A stretch of DNA of 64,000 bases. It comes from Carallia brachiata (lineage: Eukaryota > Streptophyta > Magnoliopsida > Malpighiales > Rhizophoraceae). A program made the position numbers and the translations under genes. Position 1 is the stretch's first letter. Every line of letters begins with the position of its first letter. The DNA lies in the NCBI GenBank assembly GCA_021464245.1, contig JADCRB010000024.1, positions 1,676,181-1,740,180 of the forward strand. The letters are read 5' to 3'. Below, piece after piece: positions 22,148 through 34,326 of this stretch. The notes under the pieces are model-generated. The model had not been told where the DNA came from. It made no database searches and was given only the letters and a program-made list of their open reading frames with translations.

Positions 22148-23595
22148 GCATGCCATATTACAACGAAGAAAATGTTCCTCTCATGGTAGAACATAGCAGA
22201 AATGCTTTGAAAGATATTCTCTTTCAATAGAGGTAAACGATTCGAGTAATCTTACGTAGGAGTATTCTTCATGAATGCCTATGATAGACAGCATGCAATT
22301 AAATGTGAATGTGTTGACAGTTACTCTGCCAGCAGCATTCCCTTCACTCAAATGCTAAGCTTGGGTCCGGTGCGTCAGTGTCAAGATATGCATTAAAATG
22401 AGCTTTGTGGCAAGGAGTGGGGACATGCGGAAAATTGTGTAATTATCTTGACACTCTGCCATTAGCATTTAGTATCCTGCACCAACCGAAATTAAAATTT
22501 TGTTTTAATGTATCTTTTTGTAACTTGGGCATGCTTGTTGCTAATATACCCTGCAATGAGGGAACCTTATTATGACGTTGAATCGTTGGTAAGCCACAAG
22601 GTGCCAGCTCAAATTTGCATTGACTGAGTACCCAACAAAAAAAGGTTGTATTGCTAAAGTTGTTCGTGCTTACTTTAGACCCTCCCATAATTCTTCCTAG
22701 AATCTTCCAAGGAAACGCATCAGAACTCGGATGAGACGGCCTTAGTGTTTCCCCTCGCTGTCTCAAAGTGTACTAGCAAACTTATGCCTGATGTCGTGTA
22801 AGGGGAGAGTTATTGTGGACATTATCGAAGGAGTATAGTGGAATAAATTCAATCACGAAATTCTGAGTTTCCTGTAGTAGCTCGCGTAGTAGCGGTAACA
22901 TTGAAATGGCGTGTGCTGTGGCTCAAAAAGGGGATGAAAATTAAGAACTTGGACGTGAAGTTTCAGGTGATTTTAAGCCAGCAGACTGACAAAACCTGTT
23001 CTCCGTCTGCATTGAAGTTACTGTCTTGACAGTCCACCTTTTCTTTTTTTTTTTTCTTTTTTTCTATTAAGAGGTCCGTTAACCCTAACTTATATAAAGA
23101 AAGTAAATTTTATCATTTCCATAAATTTCATATTCTTTTTCCAATAAACTAAAAACTTTTAAATAAAATTTTATATTCTAAACGAAGTGTGCCTTAAAGA
23201 TCACCTCTCATTTCATTTCTCGAAACATTCATTATCTTTGCCTTGCTTAGCAAGTGATTTAAGCTTGCGTGTCGTACGTAGGAGAGTAAAAGATGACTAT
23301 CTTTTGGTGTTTCATTTGCTGTCTAGGGGTTTTGAGACAATGAAATGTCATAAATTGCGTGATAATTTTAACGATAATGCAATTCCTTCTGCAGTTAATA
23401 AACGACTTGAGGAAAGCCACCTTTGTCCCACCCTTTACCCAAAGTGACTTGCCGAATAAGCTTATTGGAAAATGTACATAGCAGATTAGTATAAACTCTC
23501 CCTTTAAGGCACCAGTAGATTTCACGACATTTGAAGTTGCACACAATTGGGTGAACTGTCCCCAACACAACCATCTATATATGCCTATGGAACCG

Positions 23596-23598
<3 letters not shown>

Positions 23599-23630
<32 letters not shown>
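23599..23630. repeat. AT dinucleotide microsatellite
   Basis: About 16 AT units in an intergenic region. Confidence 0.9.
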
Positions 23631-23633
<3 letters not shown>

Positions 23634-26600
23634 ATCCAAACAAAAAAAATTGCAGAAAGTAAGGCATGTTTATATGCATGAAAATAAGTTTTTTGGAAAA
23701 CATTTTCTGAAGATAAGTTATTTTTTGTTGTTTGACTATGTCGTTCAACTCTCTCCCCCTCTCTTCCTCTCTCTTTCCCTTTCTCTATTTTCTCCTCCCC
23801 GTCTCTCTCCATTTCTCCCCTCACCCTCTCTTTCTCCGTTTGGTCTCTGAAAAATGACCCCTCAAATTGTTTAGATATTTTCATTGATAGTTTAGAAATT
23901 TTCCATTGATTGCATCATTTAACATTCTAAACATTGAATAACGAAAAAAAAACAGAGAGATATATATTTCAGTATTCAAAGAGTTATGAAAATCAATTCA
24001 TGTGTTAGAGGATTCATTAAATACTGAACTACGATTGCTTGAGAGAAAAAATAATTGGACATTAAATTGCATTGTAGTGCTCAATGAATAACTGTCTGAA
24101 AATGCCACGGAAATTAGCCCATTCCCATCACCCATGTGAGTCTAGTCCTCGTGGCAACCATATTCCTCATAGAATTGACATCTACTGTTTCAGGACAGCG
24201 ACATCAGTAACTGTGGTCAATGAAAGCACAATCTAAACAAAGACCTGAGGGTCTGATGATCAATTAATTACACCCACCTTTTTTTTTTTTTTTTTTTTTG
24301 ATGTGCAAGTTTAACTCCCCACTCGCAAGCTTTCTTTCTATAAACTTGCCTTCCTGTGAAGATTGGGAAACAAAAGAAGTAACATCACGAGTCAATTTTA
24401 TTATCAAAGATCTCCACCAAGCCTTATCAGCAGTCCCCAAAGAAATCAATTGAAAAGAGAGAACGATATCATGGACGCACAATTTGCAAATAGACAAAAG
24501 ATTTATACAATATATGAAGTTTTTCTATTACACCAAGAATTTTTATATAACGTATAACAGATTTTTGCGATTTTATACTATTTTACTATATGCTATCCAT
24601 CTAATATAAAATGTTCTGTATGACGCATAAAAAGTTTTCGCATCTATTTGAGATTTCGTCTGTAAAGAATTCCCCTTGAAAAAATGTTGTCATAAAAAAT
24701 GCAACTGAAGAAGCTCTAGTTATAATTAGTGTTGGAGAAGCAACGAGGCTTCTTGCTAAAGCTCTCCACAACAAAACAGCCAAAATTGTCATTATTCAAT
24801 GCTGGTGTGGTTGGCAAACTTTAATCTTTCATGCCTTCTAAGAAACTGTCTTCACATTTTAAGTCTGACCTACTCCTTCTGTCTCTTTATGTAACCTTCT
24901 TTAAATAGCGCCCCAAAATTAGTTGATTTACACATGCATTTATTGGATACCTCATATGTCCTTCCTTTTCACCTTGCAAAATGAAAACACATGCAAAAAG
25001 AAAAGAAAGCAAGAATTTTGGGATTCCACAACAAGGAGTCATTTGATATATCATGCAACTTTGGCAAAATACCAACTCCAGATAATCAGTCTTGAAGACA
25101 ATTTCAGTACCATTAACCCAAAATTCATCAATAACGTTGGATATCTTAGCAATTTAGTCAAGATTATGTTCCTGGAAGTGTCAATATTGGTGAAGAAAAA
25201 TCATTATATTTGTTGATTGAAAAGAAAATGAGAGTTAATTTGTTTTAACCTTTTTGTTAATGTTGAAAATTTTTTGCGAAAGCAAGGTAGATGGGAAGTC
25301 GTGATAGGAATTATCATCTGCCATACTGTACTAGCAATGTACATTAGCTAGTTTTTGATAATTTTTAGAAGCAAACAAGGTGTGATTGTTATCCACTTGC
25401 ACACAAACAAAGAGAATTGGCAATGACAGTGTCTAAAGACACAGGGTCCACCACCGCCACATTCAATAATTGTCAAACATTAAATATCTGACTGAGGCCT
25501 CACCCCAACAGCAATAATGTTTTCTCATATTTTTTTAATAATAAAAAATTATTATTATATATAAATTATTGATATTTTTAAATTAATATTAAAATTACTG
25601 AAAATTTTTTATTAAATATTATATATTCAAATGAATTTTTTTCACGTTTAATATTAATATTATAAATATGAAAATTAATATTACTTATACATAATTTTTA
25701 TTATAATTTTTGGTGTTCTGTCACACTTTATGACACATGTTATTATTATTATCTTTTTTTTTCTTATGACAAAGAGTTCCTTTCAAATAAAATACTAGAG
25801 CGTTGGCACAGCAATTTAGTGTCATGCGATATCTACAAGAAATATGAATATGTTTAAGAAGATTTGTTTAACTCACACGATTTCATATACTTTTACCAAC
25901 AAACTAATAACGTGGGCGATTATAATTGTTATTATTCTTGGTTCTCTCAGTCAAGGGAAAAAAAAAAAAAAAGCTCTGCACCGAAACAGGATGAAAAATG
26001 ATTCATTTTCTTGTTCTGTGAATTTTTCTTCTATTTTTAAAATAAATTTTGGTTTATGTGAATAGGCTAATTCCCTATTCGAGATCTTCACACTCCCGAT
26101 CTCGGTCCTCCATATCAATCTTGTATAGCAAGTGCTCCCTGCAAGAATAAAATGCTGTTTGATAAATAAAAGAGTTTCTCTCGTTATTAACCCAATTAGT
26201 CCTTGTTAATCAAAAAACTCTTTTTTTTTTTTGGGTAATAAAGTAGGCACATGGTGTAAGGGCTTCGCTTTATCTTTCTTATCATGTTGACCCTGTAATT
26301 AATTACACTGTCTAACAGTATCAGCAGTACCAGCGACCTTGACCAAAAATAAAGCCAGCCAAATATATCATCTTTTGACTCAAAATTAAAAAAAAAAAAA
26401 CCATTTTTGAAACGAATGTTTGCTGGTGTGATAATGGTTCAATACAAGTTTTCTCCTTGAAGTATTTTTTTTTTTACTGACCCTAATTTTCTATCATAAT
26501 TTTGTATAATGGGAATACCGTTTTGGTTTCACACCCCAACCTTGACATTGCCCTAATCCTACCCTGCGCTAGAACTTGCCTTACAATGTCTTTTTTTCTC

Positions 26601-26808
26601 TCTGTTTTTTTTTCTTTGGTCTGTGATGCAATTCTGATATGAAACTTCTTCTTCAAAGAATACAACTTTTCTTATGTTCCTACGCATATATATGAATTAT
26701 GAAAAGAGTTGCTATCTTTTCATAGAACGAATGATGCCACTTCAACATCTACGAAAACTTACTTCCTAATTAATACATTGTATGTGCGACATTAAATTTT
26801 TTTTGATC

Positions 26809-27880
26809 GGAGAGAAATGCTATATTAATATCAATCAAATTCATAGATAGATCCAATGCGAAAAACATCTTTTTTTTTTTTTTTGGGTGAAGGGAAATGT
26901 TGCATTAATCAATCAAATTTGTACACAAATCGAACGCGAAGATATCGGAAAACCTATATAGTAGGAATACAAGACAACTAAAATAGCCTATGACTGACTT
27001 AGTCAAAAACTATTAATTAATTGGGTACGAATTTGGTGTTGGCGAATCCCTTAATGAGAGAAAGAACCGAACTAAAGTTAAACTTACCTAAAACTGAGGT
27101 CTCAAACAGATCTAATTCATCTGGACAAATCTACTTATGACAGCACGAACTCGACCGGGTATGTCCGACAATGATTTCTTTCAAACCTAAACTACAGACA
27201 AGAACAAACGAGACAAACATAACACAGCACCCATCCCAAAAACCAACAGTCAAACACAATATAATATTTATCCCAAAAAAAGCCACAACAGCCAATCCCA
27301 TTAGATCCAGAGATGGCAGCGACAAGCGGAGGAGGCGGTGATGATGATTGCGATAGTGAGGGCAGCGATGGAGGCACTAGCCGCAACAATGGGCTCATCG
27401 GCAGCATTATCAATGGCAACGCAAGTAGTTGCAGCACCAATAGTGGAGGTTGCGTTGGCGGCATCGATACCATCTTTAGTTGTAATAAAGGGGTTTAGGG
27501 TGGCGGCTATCGTGGCAGCTGGCACAGTTGCGCCAATCCCATAGACGATGACAGAGGCAGTGAAAAAAACGGCGGTTGCGAGAAGAGCCTAGATCCGATA
27601 ATGGGAGGGCCATGTATGTCTTTTTTGAAGCTAGATCTAAATAAAACACAAGCTAAAAATTCATGAAAAAGAGAAAAGGAGCAAAGGAAGAAGAGGACAA
27701 CGGTGGACAAGGGATCAAGACCACTAAAGAGAGAGATAGAGAAGAAGAGAGAGAGGGAGAAAGAAACTAACCACTGCCAACCAGAATGCAAGTGATTTTG
27801 GGTGGGGAGGCTTCAGAGAGTGGAGAGAGATATAGGTTAGTGAGAGAGAGTTAGATTTACAAATTAACAACAACGAAATC
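26809..27880 (-). mobile_element. Putative non-autonomous polyadenylated element, copy A
   Basis: A T run at 26871-26884 (a poly-A tail on the minus strand) is followed by sequence that aligns with copy B at 28788-29900. Shared landmarks are a GTACACA...ATCGA..CGC phrase just after the tail, AC(C)TATA, ATTGGG, AAACTTACCTAAA-like sequence, a GC-rich Ala/Thr/Ser-coding centre (about 27300-27550), GCTAGATC and a purine-rich far end. A second, truncated tail-proximal copy precedes it at about 26809-26871. No reverse transcriptase is visible. It is probably a retroelement mobilised by another element. Family unknown; exact ends uncertain. Confidence 0.5.
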
Positions 27881-28787
27881 CTATGCGGGACATTGAATTA
27901 TTAAACCCTATAATTGGGTTTCAATGAATATTTACATTATACCATCAGAGAAGTATAAGCTTATTAGAGAATTCAAAATCTAGCATGCACATCAATTCCT
28001 TCTAAGTTATAAAAAATATATATAATTGATGAGAAATGGGATTAATTGTAAAACTGTAAAAATCCACTAATGTTGAAGTCTTCATTATGAGAAGAATTGA
28101 ATCATGATGTCAACAGGTTAAAAAGAGTACTGAACAAGAGAGTATTGAATACATCAAAACAATGCTCTTTTTAATGTTATAAAAGAAATATACATGCATT
28201 ATTATGAAAAGTTCCAAACAAATTTTGCAAAACCAATAATTAAATTTCTAGATTAGTATAAGCAACAGACGATCAAAATTCAATAATACATTAAAGAATT
28301 AAATTACCCAAAAAACAAGTTCATTACGTGGAAAATTTAGAAGCACTTCTTGATATAAACATCAGAAATTAAATCAAAGGTTGTTTTTATATATTGATTG
28401 CATGTTAAGTAAGTGACAAACAAAGTTTTTTTTTTTTTAATAAACGAATGGTTAAAAACTGAATAAAAAAAAGGACAAATGAAACAAGTTAAAAAAAAAT
28501 AAATAAGCAATTGACAAAGACAAACAAAGTTTTATTGCAGATTGATGTTGCAATTAGTGAATTTAATCAGTGTAATGTAACTCAAGCAATTTATTCACAC
28601 AATGCAACATGACTCTACTATCAAATTAATTTTGAATTTTTTTTTTAAAAAACAAAAGAGTATCTCTACCGATCTCTCATACTTTCCCCATTTATATGTC
28701 TCTCATTTTACATAAAGAAGTTTTTTTAAGTTGATATTAATGATATTTTTGAGAGATAAAAGAAGAAAAAAATCTTAAGAGAATCTT

Positions 28788-29900
28788 TTTTTTTTTATAC
28801 AATGTAAATCATTGATTAATATTCATCGAAATTGTACACAGAATCGACGCAAAGGCGTTGAGAATACCTATACAAAGTAAGAGATAAACACGGCTCTAAA
28901 GGCCTACACTACTTAAAGTCAAATCGACCTTTCACAAATTGGGCATGCATCCCATTAAGACATAATTCTCTTTCGAAAATACAAATGGACTAGTGACTAA
29001 ACTTACTTAATCACGAGTAGTTAACTAAACCTAATCCAGTCGAACAAATTTGCCTAAGGCAGAATATATCGCACATTGGCAAACTTGTGACAGAAATCGG
29101 TGAAATGTATTTGACACTGATTTGCAAAATAACTAAGCTACAGGCAATAGACAAACAACAACATAACACTCATTTGAGCAATACAAAATAAAACCCTTCC
29201 TAAAACACTTAGGAGGAGGTAAAAGAGATCCTGGGTAGCGACGACTGCGGCTGCGATGGCAATGGCAGCTCATCGAAGGAGGATGAAGATGGTATTGATG
29301 AGGCTGGCTGTAGTGGGGACAATGGCGGCAGAGGTAACAACGTCAGGTGTAGCAGTGGGAGCGGCAGTGCCAACAGCCATTTTGTAGCACCCGATCTAGC
29401 TCTGGTGGTTGCCCTAGCCGCTAGTAAGGCGACTCTAGTGACAAGCACAATTTCCAGAGCTAAGGCACTGGCGACCGATTAGATCAGGCTAGTAGCTGGG
29501 AGTGCGGTGGAGACGCCATTGCGGGTGGCTGGTATCAGTTGGCTACGGCGAAAAATGCAGCAACGACGACATCTAAAACGGCAACACAACAACTCGACTG
29601 TAGAGGAGCTTGGATCCAAAGTTGGAAGGGCCATAAGTGGACGTTACAAAGCTAGATCCAAAGAAAAGGAAAAGGAGAGGGCTAAGGGTGCCGTTGTGGA
29701 GGAGGAGGAAAGAGATGAGGAAAGAGAAAAAAAAAAAAAAAGAGCAAAGGCAAGGGGAGAGAGGAAAAGAACCAAAAGGAGAGGTGAGGAAAAGGGGGTG
29801 ATCAACAGTGGTGGCCAGATGATTTTCACCGTCAACTAAAAGGAGGACTGATTATTTGCTAGAGGTATAGAGATTTAGAAAAAGAAAGAAACTTTTAAAG
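28788..29900 (-). mobile_element. Putative non-autonomous polyadenylated element, copy B
   Basis: Same layout and orientation as copy A: T run at about 28788-28797, GTACACAGAATCGACGC near 28834, a GC-rich Ala/Leu/Pro-coding centre (about 29220-29560), AGCTAGATCC near 29650 and a purine-rich end. Similarity to copy A is patchy, which suggests age. The open frames in the GC-rich centre differ between copies and are not taken as genes. Confidence 0.5.
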
Positions 29901-30333
29901 AGAGAGTGACTTAGATAATATTAAATTTTGATTAAGAGAATCCAATTCATGTGTGTGATACGGGCCCTTGTGAATCTTACATACACTGGTCAAGGGAAAT
30001 TAAACAATTTTATTTCAACTTAATTCAATCAAATTAAAATATAAAAGAAAAAAAAAAAAAAAAAAAAAAAAGGAAGAAGGAGCCAAAAGGAAACAGAATC
30101 TCTCCCTTGGCCGCAATTTCACTCGGCAACAAGTTAAAAAATCAAAAATAAAACAACCCAATAATAGAACCAGGGAAAAGTAAAAGACAAATTTAGAGCC
30201 AAATATTTCTCTGTTTCCAACTACTCTCACTCCCATGTTAAAATTTAAAAAAAATAAAAGATAAAAGCTCTCTCTATATCTCTATCTCTAACTCTATCTC
30301 TCTCCATGCATCTTCCTCTTTCTATATCTACTG

Positions 30334-30358
30334 TCTCTCTCTCTCTCTCTCTCTCTCT
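30334..30358. repeat. TC microsatellite in the receptor kinase promoter
   Basis: About 12 TC units lie some 490 bases upstream of the receptor kinase ATG. CT-rich tracts are frequent near plant core promoters. Confidence 0.85.
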
Positions 30359-30676
30359 ACGTCTCCTCATTTCCTTTTTATTTGAGACTTTCAAAGACCA
30401 AACATAATAAAAATGCCACAAATGAACAAAGTTAGTTCACTGTCAGCCAGACCAGCAAGAAGCAACTCAAACAAACAAAATATAACAGTTCACTTCCATA
30501 GCTCCATGTCCTATGCTGCAGCTCTTTAGGGTTTGGCTTCTTTTTCACCTTTTTATTTGTTCCAATTCCCAACAATAAACTCAACTCAAAAAAAAAAACA
30601 CACAAAACAAAACAAAAAAAAATCCAACCCAATAGCACATTAGCTTCTCTCCAACATAGGAGGCCTCTTCACTCTC

Positions 30677-30678
<2 letters not shown>

Positions 30679-30707
<29 letters not shown>
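30679..30707. repeat. CT microsatellite in the receptor kinase leader
   Basis: About 14 CT units lie 140 bases upstream of the ATG, in the likely 5' UTR. A CTT repeat follows near 30734. Confidence 0.85.
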
Positions 30708-30713
<6 letters not shown>

Positions 30714-30843
30714 GTGAGAGTTTTAGCAATGCCTCTTCTTCTTCTTCTTCTTTAGCCACCACCAAATTTCTACTCACATTGTCACACATTAATTTTTTTC
30801 CAAAAAGTTTCAATCTTTCATAAACCCAGAACAGAAAATCATC

Positions 30844-33620
30844 ATGCATTCCCATAAAAATCGTTTCTTTCTTTGTTTTCTTCTTCTTTTTTTGTTGGTC
30901 TTTCATCTTCTGCCTCTATCAGAGTCAGATCTCGCCGCCGACAGGCTGGCTCTTCTATCCCTCCGCTCCTCAGTCGGCGGTCGCACCACCCTCCTCTGGA
31001 ATGCGTCTCAGAATTCTCCGTGCTCCTGGCCCGGCGTCCTTTGCGAGCAGAACCGCGTCACTGTCCTCCGCCTCCCCGGTGTGTCGCTTTCCGGCCAGCT
31101 GCCCACTGGAGTGTTCTCCAACCTCACCAGCCTCCGCACTCTCAGCCTCCGCCTCAATGCTCTCACCGGCCAGCTCCCTTCAGATCTCGCCGCCTGCACT
31201 GGTCTCCGGAACCTCTACTTGCAGGGAAATAGCTTCTCCGGCGAGATTCCGGAGTTCTTGTTCAGTCTTGGCGATCTCGTGCGTCTCAATCTCGGCGAAA
31301 ACAACTTCACCGGCGATATCTCTTCTAGTTTCAACAACTTCTCGAGGTTAAGGACTTTGTATCTTCAGAACAATTTCTTATCTGGGTCTATCCCGGATTT
31401 GAAGTTGGAGAAGCTGGAGCAGTTCAATGTGTCTAATAACTTGTTGAACGGCTCTGTTCCGGCGGCACTTCAGGGCTTTAACACCACTTCATTTTTGGGT
31501 AACTCATTGTGTGGGCAGCCTCTAGATGCTTGTGCTGATAAAGTTCCTCATGGGGCTTTGGTGGTGCCAAGTACACCAACTGGTGGAATTGGGGACGAGA
31601 ACAAGAGAAAGAAGAAATTGTCCGGTGGGGCAGTTGCGGGTATTGTGATTGGATCTGTGCTGGCTTTCTTCTTCATTGTTTTGGTTTTGATGTTTGCATG
31701 CCGGAAAAAAGAGCATCCAGAAGTCGAGATCCATTGACATTGCGTCTATTAAGCAGCAAGAGCTGGAGATTCCAGGGGAGAAGCCAATTGTGGAGGTGGG
31801 CAGTGGTAATGGGTACTCCGTGGCCGCGGCTGCAGCAGCTGCAATGGCGGGGACTGGTAAAGGAGGGGTTGAAGTGAATGGTGCAGCCGCTGCTGCGAAA
31901 AAGTTGGTGTTTTTGCATAAGGCACCGTCGAGGGTGTTTGACTTGGAGGATTTGTTGAGAGCCTCGGCGGAGGTCTTGGGGAAGGGAACCTTCGGGACGG
32001 CTTACAAGGCGGTGCTGGAGCTGGGGACTGTGGTGGCCGTGAAGAGGTTGAAGGATGTTACCATTTCAGAGCGAGAATTCAAGGACAAGATTGAGGTGGT
32101 GGGTTCCATGGATCATCAGAATTTGGTCCCACTGAGGGCTTACTACTATAGCAGGGATGAGAAGCTTCTTGTTTATGATTACATGCCTATGGGAAGCTTG
32201 TCTGCACTTCTGCATGGTGAGTCTCTCTCCTTTTTTGTTTTTTGTATTTATGTTCTGCTTTTTGGACTTCCATTTCTGTGAATAATTATGGAGATTTTGT
32301 AATGTTTTTTCTTCTTCAGATAATTATTTTCTCCTTTTCAAGCTTTTTTTTTTCAAAAAAAAAAATGATGGAGATGATTATAGGTATCCTTATGTGACTC
32401 TTCTTGATGTTGATCGTTTTCAACTGAATCCATCAGCAAGAATAATGATTAAATGGGTCAAATTACAAGCAGGGATCTTTGGGTTTCAATTGTATTTTGT
32501 TGGTCCATCGAAAATAAAGCCCACATTTTCTGAGATTTGAGGAAGGTTCGGGTTGAAGTTTGAACTCTTAACCTCCTCTGGCCAACCAAGGTAAGTTTGG
32601 TTGGTTGGTTTCAATTGATTTTGAGTGCCTTTAATACATCTCTGCACCGTTTAACAGATGCAGTGTCTTTTGTTATGAATAATTCTCTTCACAAGGGTTA
32701 CCTAGTTGTATGTTTTGCTTGGATCTAATTAGTTTTCAGTTGATTGTCTTCTTTGAAAGGTGCATTGTCCTGTAATTATGTCTTGGTCGTCCAACTAATT
32801 CGATATGGTTTGTGGCTTCAGTTTTGTTCTATAATGTTTTGAAAACAATTGGAAGTGTATTTGATATGCAAATTTGTCAATATGCCGGAGCAGTATTCTT
32901 TTTAAGAACGATTAAAATGGTGAGAGAGAAGTAGGTCTACTATGACCCAGTAGCTTTATCTTACTATGATTTTGTTTTACTTAAACTATAGGAAATAAGG
33001 GATCTGGCAGGACACCATTGAACTGGGAAATTAGGTCTGGCATTGCCCTTGGAGCTGCCCGTGGCATTGAATACTTGCATTCTCAAGGCCCCAGTGTCTC
33101 CCATGGAAACATTAAATCATCCAATATCCTACTTACTCAAACGTATGATGCACGGGTCTCTGATTTTGGGCTCTCACAGCTTGTTGGCCCTTCATCCACT
33201 CCCAACCGTGTTGCTGGTTACAGAGCTCCAGAGGTGACTGACCCCCACAAGGTGTCCCAAAAGGCTGATGTTTATAGCTTTGGTGTATTGCTTTTGGAGC
33301 TACTGACTGGTAAGGCTCCGACCCATGCCCTGTTGAACGAGGAGGGTGTTGACCTTCCAAGATGGGTACAGTCCATAGTGCGGGAGGAATGGACTTCAGA
33401 GGTGTTTGACCTGGAGCTCCTCAGATATCAGAATGTTGAGGAAGAGATGGTTCAGCTCTTGCAGCTTGGAATAGATTGCGCAGCCCAATATCCCGACAGT
33501 CGTCCTTCCATATCCGAAGTAACCAGGCGGATTGAGGAACTATGCCGTTCTAGCCTGCGGGAAGATCAAGGCCCACATCCTGAACCAGTCAATATTTCAG
33601 ATGATAACTCATCTCGATGA
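30844..33620 (+). CDS. LRR receptor-like kinase, RLK902/RKL1 group, one frameshift
   Basis: Two exons, 30844-32216 and 32992-33620, are joined by a GT-AG intron in matching phase, about 666 residues. Order: signal peptide (about 1-28, Leu/Phe-rich), LRR N-cap, five or six leucine-rich repeats, one transmembrane helix (about residues 260-285, [19 protein letters not shown]), a juxtamembrane part and a kinase domain. The P-loop reads [11 protein letters not shown] and the ATP lysine lies in VAVKRL. The catalytic loop has HGN instead of HRD ([13 protein letters not shown]) while VSDFG is kept, as in the atypical kinases of this subfamily, often annotated as inactive. One extra A in the A6 run at 31705-31710 breaks the frame just after the membrane helix. 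Removing it gives ...[16 protein letters not shown] in frame. RLK902 and RKL1 act at the plasma membrane; RLK902 has been linked to immunity. Confidence 0.9.
31705..31710 (+). other. Homopolymer frameshift in the receptor kinase
   Basis: As read, frame 1 stops with TGA shortly after the A6 run, at 31735-31737. Frame 2 carries on without a break through the whole kinase exon. An A5 run would join them. Confidence 0.9.
32493..32606 (-). mobile_element. Short SINE-like insertion in the receptor kinase intron
   Basis: GGTTTCAATTG occurs at 32482-32492 and 32607-32617, with further similarity beyond (ATTTTG). On the minus strand the insert carries a box A-like TTGGTTGGCCAGAGGAGG and a box B-like GAGTTCAAACTTC. 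The tail is short and degenerate, so this is an old or truncated copy. Confidence 0.6.
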
Positions 33621-34125
33621 GCCAGCCACATCAGCCCGTCATTTTAGAAGGCTTTGTTCATGCCCTTAATTATCATGTTTAAGCTGTTTTTTCTCATCTG
33701 CTTTATCCGTCTCTTGTTTCATTAGGTGCCAACTGTGATCTTTGCCTTCATTTTTTTTTTCCCATTTTCTTCCCCATGCCCCATTTGCACTAATTTTTTA
33801 CTTTTTCATTAAATACATTGGGGTGGATATCTGTTCCATTTGTTCTTGTTGGGTGGATGATGGTGGTTGTAATTATTACTTTCGCCTTTTACTTTAGCTT
33901 TTGCTTTTGATGCAACTTTTGTTCTGTCCAGAGTGGGATGTTTTATAGTTGCTTTGCATGCAGTTGGCTATCGCAATGTTTATTCAGGTGAGACTCTTAA
34001 TATCTGTTAAAAGTGCCTATGCGTTGGAAAAAGGTGTGATTGGTTATGAATTGGCCGGGATGTATTCTCTTTACCGTAGGTAATTAATCTATGTAATCCT
34101 TCTCTTGGGGAGTTGGTTGAGCACT

Positions 34126-34326
34126 TTTTGGTTTTGGTCTTCTGTCTGAGGAGAGGGGAGATGCTATGATTAGACGGGGTTCACGTAACACGCTTACAAG
34201 TTGTTGTGGGCGGAGTGGGAGGGAGAGAGTGAGGGCGAGGATTGTTGAGAGTTTGAACTCTCACCCCCTGCCAACTGTATTGAGGTACACGCCTCAATGC
34301 CATCCGGGCAAAGCCCTGTCCTTGGT
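34126..34326 (-). mobile_element. SINE-like insertion downstream of the receptor kinase
   Basis: The 11-base repeat GGTTGAGCACT lies at 34115-34125 and 34327-34337. On the minus strand the insert contains a box A-like GGATGGCATTGAGGCGTG and a box B-like GAGTTCAAACTCTC, ending in a T-rich (A-rich on its own strand) tail at the left. This is consistent with a tRNA-derived SINE. Confidence 0.7.

Larger units (their letters stand above)
22148..30843. other. Large intergenic region between DnaJ and the receptor kinase
   Basis: No gene is recognised in these 8.7 kb. The region contains a TA microsatellite, long T runs (about 24280-24299 and elsewhere), two related polyadenylated elements listed below, and at the right end the CT-rich promoter and leader of the receptor kinase. 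Open frames here are short or low in complexity. Confidence 0.6.

Noticed and set aside
21859..22227. 122-codon frame opposite the last DnaJ exon
   Set aside because: Shadow of the coding strand; the DnaJ exon explains the conservation.
23259..23639. 126-codon minus-strand frame
   Set aside because: Begins in the AT microsatellite (Tyr-Ile repeats) and shows no domain.
27301..27544. Ala/Thr/Ile-rich frames on both strands
   Set aside because: Several frames are open at once because of GC-rich repeated triplets; explained by the repeat element, not by a gene.
29507..29839. 110-codon Lys/Glu/Arg-rich frame
   Set aside because: Comes from a purine-rich low-complexity tract at the end of a repeat element.
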